From the NCBI GenBank assembly GCA_045863035.1, contig BTUV01000011.1:1-64000 (forward strand): a stretch of 64,000 bases of DNA, read 5' to 3'. Below the pieces are notes generated by a model. The model saw only the letters and a list, made by a program, of their open reading frames with translations, ran no database searches and was not told the origin of the DNA. Each line of letters begins with the position of its first letter. Positions within the stretch are counted from its first letter, which is position 1. This document shows positions 60,435-64,000 of this stretch, piece by piece. The position numbers and the translations under genes were made by a program. This DNA comes from H2-BAC3 sp045863035. GTDB taxonomy: Bacteria; Bacteroidota; Ignavibacteria; Ignavibacteriales; Ignavibacteriaceae.

Positions 60435-60602
60435 GCAGGTATCTCCTTAAATTAAATTCGCTAAAAATTAGAGTCCGGAACCTTCCGGCAGGGGTATTGT
60501 ATAAGAAATCAGGGGGATTCCGGTTCCAAATGTATTAAAAAAGAGAGACAGAGTAAAATTGACCTTACAATGTGACCTAAATAGGGCAGAGAAAGCCCAA
60601 AG

Positions 60603-61361
60603 ATGAATCAGGCAGCTACTCCTCCGGCCGATAAAAAACGGATTGGATTTAGTTATCTGCTGTCGGTGGGCTTCCATGGTCTGCTGGTTTTGATTTCAGC
60701 ACTGATGATGAATGTAATTTCTTCAAACCCTCCGGCGGGAACCGCTTATGTGACCGTAAATCTCCCCTTTCAGGAGGAATCGGTGCAGGAGCAGAACTCG
60801 AATCCGGAGAATATCAGACAGGAAGAAAATATTCAGGGGGAATCCCAAGAGCCAACAGAGACCGGTGGCGAAAGCGGGAAAAATACCCAAAGCGACCCCA
60901 CCCCCCAGAGCTCATTTGCCTCTGCGCTGGCTGGTGCTGACACAAACAGTATGCAGCAGGTTTACACTGAGTCCACTCTTAACGTACGGATTCGCTTTCC
61001 AATGGGCTGGACCTATCAGGATAACAATGTAAAAAGTAAACTGGATGCTGTTACCTTTATAGGAGGAACCCAGAATCCGGCTTACACCCCTTATGTCATT
61101 CTTGAAGTAAAGAAAAAACACTTATTCTATCCATCCAGATATAAATATAACATGCCTGTCCCCAACGGAAATTACACTGCTTATTTCGGTGACCCGAAAG
61201 AAATGGAAGGGCAGGTTTCATTTATCGTATATATGAGGACCGAAACAGATGAGGATTACTCCCTCACGCTGCGCATTAACGGCATGAAGAATTTTCTGGA
61301 TTACAAACCGGTTTTCTTCTCAATGCTTAAATCATTCAAATTCGGCAGAAATCTTTTTTAA
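60603..61361 (+). CDS. hypothetical membrane-anchored protein, TonB-like N-terminus
   Basis: 252 residues. A short cytoplasmic N-terminus, one membrane helix (LLSVGFHGLLVLISALMMNV), then a low-complexity Glu/Gln/Asn/Thr-rich linker (residues about 55-110) and a compact C-terminal domain (RIRFPMGWTYQDNNVKSKL, YVILEVKKKHLFYPSRYKY, MLKSFKFGRNLF). The layout recalls TonB-type energy transducers, but no TonB motif (YP, VxI) is recognised. Followed 4 nt later by another membrane-anchored protein. Function unknown. Confidence 0.7.
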   Translation: MNQAATPPADKKRIGFSYLLSVGFHGLLVLISALMMNVISSNPPAGTAYVTVNLPFQEESVQEQNSNPENIRQEENIQGESQEPTETGGESGKNTQSDPTPQSSFASALAGADTNSMQQVYTESTLNVRIRFPMGWTYQDNNVKSKLDAVTFIGGTQNPAYTPYVILEVKKKHLFYPSRYKYNMPVPNGNYTAYFGDPKEMEGQVSFIVYMRTETDEDYSLTLRINGMKNFLDYKPVFFSMLKSFKFGRNLF

Positions 61362-61365
61362 CTTT

Positions 61366-61950
61366 ATGGCAGATACCGTAAGAATCAAGAAAACTTTTTT
61401 TCAGTTCATGGCTGAAATGTTTCTCATTGTTTTCAGCGTCTTCCTCGGATTATATCTGAGTGACTGGCTGGCAGAAAGGAAAGAAGAAGAAAAAACACTT
61501 AATGCACTTAAATCAATCAGTGAAGAAGTAAACCGGAATAAGAAATTTCTTGAAGAAAGAGTAAACTATTACCGCGAACTGGTAAGTGAACTGGACTCAC
61601 TTGGTATATCTGATGAAAAACCTGACGTTAAGCAACCCCTTAAAAACTGGAAAGGGCTAAGACCCCCGCTGCTTAAGGATGCAGCTTTCCAGACAGCAGT
61701 TTCTGCTCAGGTGCTCGCCCGGCTCGACTTCAAAACCGCCGAACAAATTTCGCTCATTTATTCATTTCAATCGTTATATATGCGCGGCATCCATACCATC
61801 ATGGATAATTTCTTCGACATGAAAGTTGACACAAAGCTAAAAGTGAAAACCTATATGAAAGAGCTCAGCGGGATGGGCAGCGAACTTGTCAAATCTTATG
61901 ACGGCCTCTCCGTAAAACTGGATTCAGTTATAAATTCACGGAAAAAATAA
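61366..61950 (+). CDS. hypothetical single-span membrane protein
   Basis: 194 residues. One membrane helix near the start (FMAEMFLIVFSVFLGLYLSD), then a charged coiled-coil-like region (LAERKEEEKTLNALKSISEE) and a helical C-terminus. The arrangement W-L-A-E-R-K-E-E-E-K directly after the helix resembles DUF6090-type proteins, but the match is not strong. Likely cotranscribed with the preceding gene. Function unknown. Confidence 0.7.
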   Translation: MADTVRIKKTFFQFMAEMFLIVFSVFLGLYLSDWLAERKEEEKTLNALKSISEEVNRNKKFLEERVNYYRELVSELDSLGISDEKPDVKQPLKNWKGLRPPLLKDAAFQTAVSAQVLARLDFKTAEQISLIYSFQSLYMRGIHTIMDNFFDMKVDTKLKVKTYMKELSGMGSELVKSYDGLSVKLDSVINSRKK

Positions 61951-61984
61951 CACCCATTCCACTCTTCCCTGTAACCGTATCCAT

Positions 61985-63043
61985 TCACAACCCCCTCCTG
62001 CCATACAGCTCTTCGGCTTTATTCAAAAGAAGGGTTATCAGAGTTACAGTCACACTGACCGAAACAAACCAAAGCCCAAGCCACTCCCACGATATTGTTT
62101 TATATAAATACGTCCCTGCATTACCCAGAACAATCCACTGAATAACATAAGCCGCGGTTACATTTTTACCAAGCCAGCTTATCCAGAGCAGAAGCAAATT
62201 TTCCCTGAAGTATCCTATGGTCAGCCGGATCAGTAATATATATCCCGCAAGGAATAAAAAATTCCAGACAATAAGCCGGAGTCCGTGATGATACCAGAGC
62301 GGAAGGTGAACGATATCATTATAAATAAAACTACCCGAACCTACGAGAACCATAAACAGCAAAACGAATAAGGTTTTCAACACATTATCACCTAATTGAA
62401 ATTTTGATTCGCTTAATCGAAAAAGATAACCGGTCAAGGGGTAAATAAACCAGGGGAACAACGGGAAATAAGACCAATGCTCATTGGTATATATAAATGC
62501 CAGGGCATAACGTATATGCTCATTTCCCTGATCTGCTCCGCGCGGGAGAAACTGATTAACAAGAATTACCAAAACAAGAAACAACCCCCCGGCCCAAAGA
62601 TTATCATGAAAAACCCTGCGAAAAAAAGCAATGATTATAACACTCATCCCGGCGAGCGGAAGTATATCAGCGCCAAATATATAATGCCATGGGTTGAGGA
62701 AAATCGCACCGGAATATATTTTATAAAGAAGTGAAGCGTTCAGAAAAATATTAAGCAGGATGCCGCCGAGAATCAGTTTCCCCCCTCTCAAAAATGCAGT
62801 CATCAGCGAGTTTTTATTCTTCGACAGGAAGTACCCCATCACTACCATAAAAACCGGCGCCGCAGGAGGTCCTCCGAGGAAGAGCGAGACCTTGCCAGCC
62901 CGACTTGCGAAAAAATCCGGTTGTGCTAACAGTTCGGTTATGTGAACCTGAATCATAAAAAGCACCGCCAGACCTTTCAGAAAATCAGCGGTTAGATTCC
63001 GTCTCCACACCTCATCAGAAAAAAATTGTACAAGAGTTTTCAT
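61985..63043 (-). CDS. multi-pass membrane acyltransferase-like protein (DUF1624/HGSNAT-like)
   Basis: 352 residues with about ten hydrophobic helices. The start RNLTADFLKGLAVLFMIQVHITELL is typical: R-x-x-x-D-x-x-K-G-x-A-x-x-x-M-x-x-x-H is the N-terminal motif of heparan-alpha-glucosaminide N-acetyltransferase-like and acyltransferase-3-related proteins. FPWFIYPLTGYLF and WLGKNVTAAYVIQWIVLG also fit. Predicted to transfer an acyl group across the membrane onto a sugar or lipid; substrate unknown. The gene is convergent with the preceding pair. Confidence 0.75.
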   Translation of the reverse strand: MKTLVQFFSDEVWRRNLTADFLKGLAVLFMIQVHITELLAQPDFFASRAGKVSLFLGGPPAAPVFMVVMGYFLSKNKNSLMTAFLRGGKLILGGILLNIFLNASLLYKIYSGAIFLNPWHYIFGADILPLAGMSVIIIAFFRRVFHDNLWAGGLFLVLVILVNQFLPRGADQGNEHIRYALAFIYTNEHWSYFPLFPWFIYPLTGYLFRLSESKFQLGDNVLKTLFVLLFMVLVGSGSFIYNDIVHLPLWYHHGLRLIVWNFLFLAGYILLIRLTIGYFRENLLLLWISWLGKNVTAAYVIQWIVLGNAGTYLYKTISWEWLGLWFVSVSVTVTLITLLLNKAEELYGRRGL

Positions 63044-63160
63044 GGTGTAAATCTATGTGGAAAATTCCGAAAAATGAGCACAATTTGTAAAATCGCCGGA
63101 GTCATTTTTTTAATTCCGGAGGAATCGCAAATTGGTAGAAATAATTGTGAATTTTGAATG

Positions 63161-63312
63161 GTGAATTGTGAATTTTCGCCCCCGACTCCGACGTAGCCGT
63201 ACATTGGGAGAAAATGATGGTGAATTGTGAATTTTCGCCCCCGACTCCGACGTCGCCGTACATTGGGAGAAAATGATGGTGAATTGTGAATTTTCACCCC
63301 CGACTCTGGCGG
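63161..63312. repeat. 59-bp tandem repeat, about 2.6 copies
   Basis: Units begin at 63161, 63220 and 63279, each starting GTGAATTGTGAATTTTCGCC and continuing CCCGACTCCGACG; copies 1 and 2 differ at a single position and copy 3 diverges after about 25 nt. Each unit starts with two heptamers (GTGAATT). 59 is not divisible by three, and the minus-strand ORFs through the array change frame between copies, so it is non-coding. The rest of 63044-63552 has no gene; 63128-63150 contains CAAATTGGTAG and TAATTG as in the repeat cluster at 45.3-46 kb. Confidence 0.85.
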
Positions 63313-63480
63313 CATCGAAGATTGCCAAACGGATAAAAATATTCATTCCGGAATCTGCGAGCCCTCCCGAATTCTGGATGGTGAATCCGGTGATTTTGCT
63401 TCCAAGCGCACCGGATTCGGTCGAATTTGGCTAAATTTTTGCCAATCCGGCTCTGGTTGAATAAAAACAGGAAAAAAAGT

Positions 63481-63509
63481 TTGACAATTTCCCAAGTTTG
63501 CGGTAATTT
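63481..63509 (+). promoter_or_regulatory. sigma-70-like promoter for rplM
   Basis: TTGACA (63481-63486), a 17-nt spacer and TAATTT (63504-63509) make a good -35/-10 pair 44 nt upstream of the GTG start. A second motif GTAATCTTTGATAA follows at 63511-63524 and recurs on the other strand just upstream of rlmN. Confidence 0.6.
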
Positions 63510-63552
63510 AGTAATCTTTGATAAAAATAATTTCGCCCATTAGGAGAATACT

Positions 63553-63993
63553 GTGAAACAGGAAAAAATGACAAGGTTTGTTAAGCCGGAAGAGGCCGCT
63601 CAGCAGTGGTATGTTGTTGATGCAAAAGATAAAGTATTAGGCCGTCTTGCCACCAAAGTTGCCCGCGTAATCCGCGGTAAGGAAAAAGCTGTGTTTACCC
63701 CAAATATGGATACCGGTGATTTCGTGGTTGTCATCAATGCTGAGCAGATAGTCCTGACCGGTAAAAGAGCTACTCAGAAAGAGTATTTCCACTATTCCGG
63801 TTATCCTGGCGGATTAAAAAGAAAGACAGTCACTGAAGTTCGTGACAAAAACCCGGAACGTCTGATTCACATGGCAGTCCGCGGAATGCTCCCCAAGAAC
63901 CGTCTTGGTGACAAACTTATTAAGAAATTGAAGGTCTATAAAGGACCAGAGCATCCTCATGCAGCTCAGAAACCAGAGAATTTAAGTTTCTAA
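63553..63993 (+). CDS. rplM: 50S ribosomal protein L13
   Basis: 146 residues, GTG start with AGGAG 6 nt upstream. Early assembly protein of the large subunit. Typical sequence: WYVVDAKDKVLGRLATKVAR, GDFVVVINAEQIVLTGKR, HYSGYPGGLK, MAVRGMLPKNRLG and the C-terminal LKVYKGPEHPHAAQKP. The usual partner rpsI would lie just beyond the window. Confidence 0.98.
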   Translation: MKQEKMTRFVKPEEAAQQWYVVDAKDKVLGRLATKVARVIRGKEKAVFTPNMDTGDFVVVINAEQIVLTGKRATQKEYFHYSGYPGGLKRKTVTEVRDKNPERLIHMAVRGMLPKNRLGDKLIKKLKVYKGPEHPHAAQKPENLSF

Positions 63994-64000
63994 CGGAAGA

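Noticed and set aside
63040..63346. Minus-strand ORFs with repeated FTIHH-type peptides
   Set aside because: Produced by the 59-bp non-coding tandem repeat; the frame changes between copies.

Overview
The window looks like a chromosomal contig from an Ignavibacteria-type member of the Bacteroidota/Chlorobi group. The evidence is a secreted protein ending in the NYPNPFNPST-type Por/type IX sorting domain, a SprE/PorW-like TPR lipoprotein, a SecA lengthened by an internal insert, a deoxyhypusine-synthase-like enzyme, and TAnnTTTG boxes of the Bacteroidota promoter type ahead of several genes. A run of 100 N at 45364-45463 is an assembly gap inside a tandem-repeat cluster. I saw no rRNA, tRNA or CRISPR array.

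Layout. 1-5.7 kb: a T9SS-sorted beta-propeller protein, a dead IS transposase fragment, a TPR protein and glyQS, all coding genes on the minus strand. 5.9-13 kb, plus strand: secA, glnB (PII), a SprE/PorW-like lipoprotein, a monofunctional transglycosylase and an AlbA_2/Schlafen-type protein. 13.5-15.1 kb, minus: a SpoU methyltransferase and rlmN. 15.2-22.8 kb, plus: acyl-CoA dehydrogenase, a YidD-like protein with two small membrane/TPR proteins, the ACT-domain/UPF0210 pair, LemA plus a TPM-domain protein, a ferredoxin and dCMP deaminase.

22.9-32.6 kb is a defence island. A complete three-gene ABC-3C operon (SMEK-domain protein, MC6-like middle component, DUF2326 SMC-like ATPase; clearly AT-richer than its surroundings) sits next to a type I restriction-modification locus (hsdR, a truncated Bro-N gene, hsdM, hsdS). 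Two related direct repeats of about 56-60 bp lie just outside the island on each side.

32.7-45.1 kb is a long minus-strand run: mutS, DUF1684 lipoprotein, aroF (DAHP synthase), two MORN/YwqK-repeat proteins, aguB and aguA (agmatine to putrescine), an ABC exporter, a Sel1-repeat protein and, after a gap, a DUF1801 protein. 45.2-46.0 kb is a cluster of about 50-bp palindrome-containing tandem repeats. 46-57 kb holds a membrane protein, a POT-like transporter, 3-hydroxyacyl-CoA dehydrogenase, acetate kinase, an AGCS amino-acid/cation symporter, a MarC protein, an SDR lacking the usual Tyr/Lys, a FAD-dependent oxidoreductase and two unknowns. 57.5-59.3 kb is an AbiE type IV toxin-antitoxin locus whose antitoxin is intact and whose toxin carries two in-frame stops. 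59.4-64 kb carries the deoxyhypusine-synthase-like gene, two unknown membrane-anchored proteins, an acyltransferase-like membrane protein, a 59-bp tandem repeat and rplM.

Recurring non-coding structure: heptanucleotide tandem repeats (variants of ATGAATT) at several gene ends, degenerate CGCAAAG-rich dispersed repeats, and two genes whose signal peptides begin at an ATA codon exactly 8 nt after GGAG.
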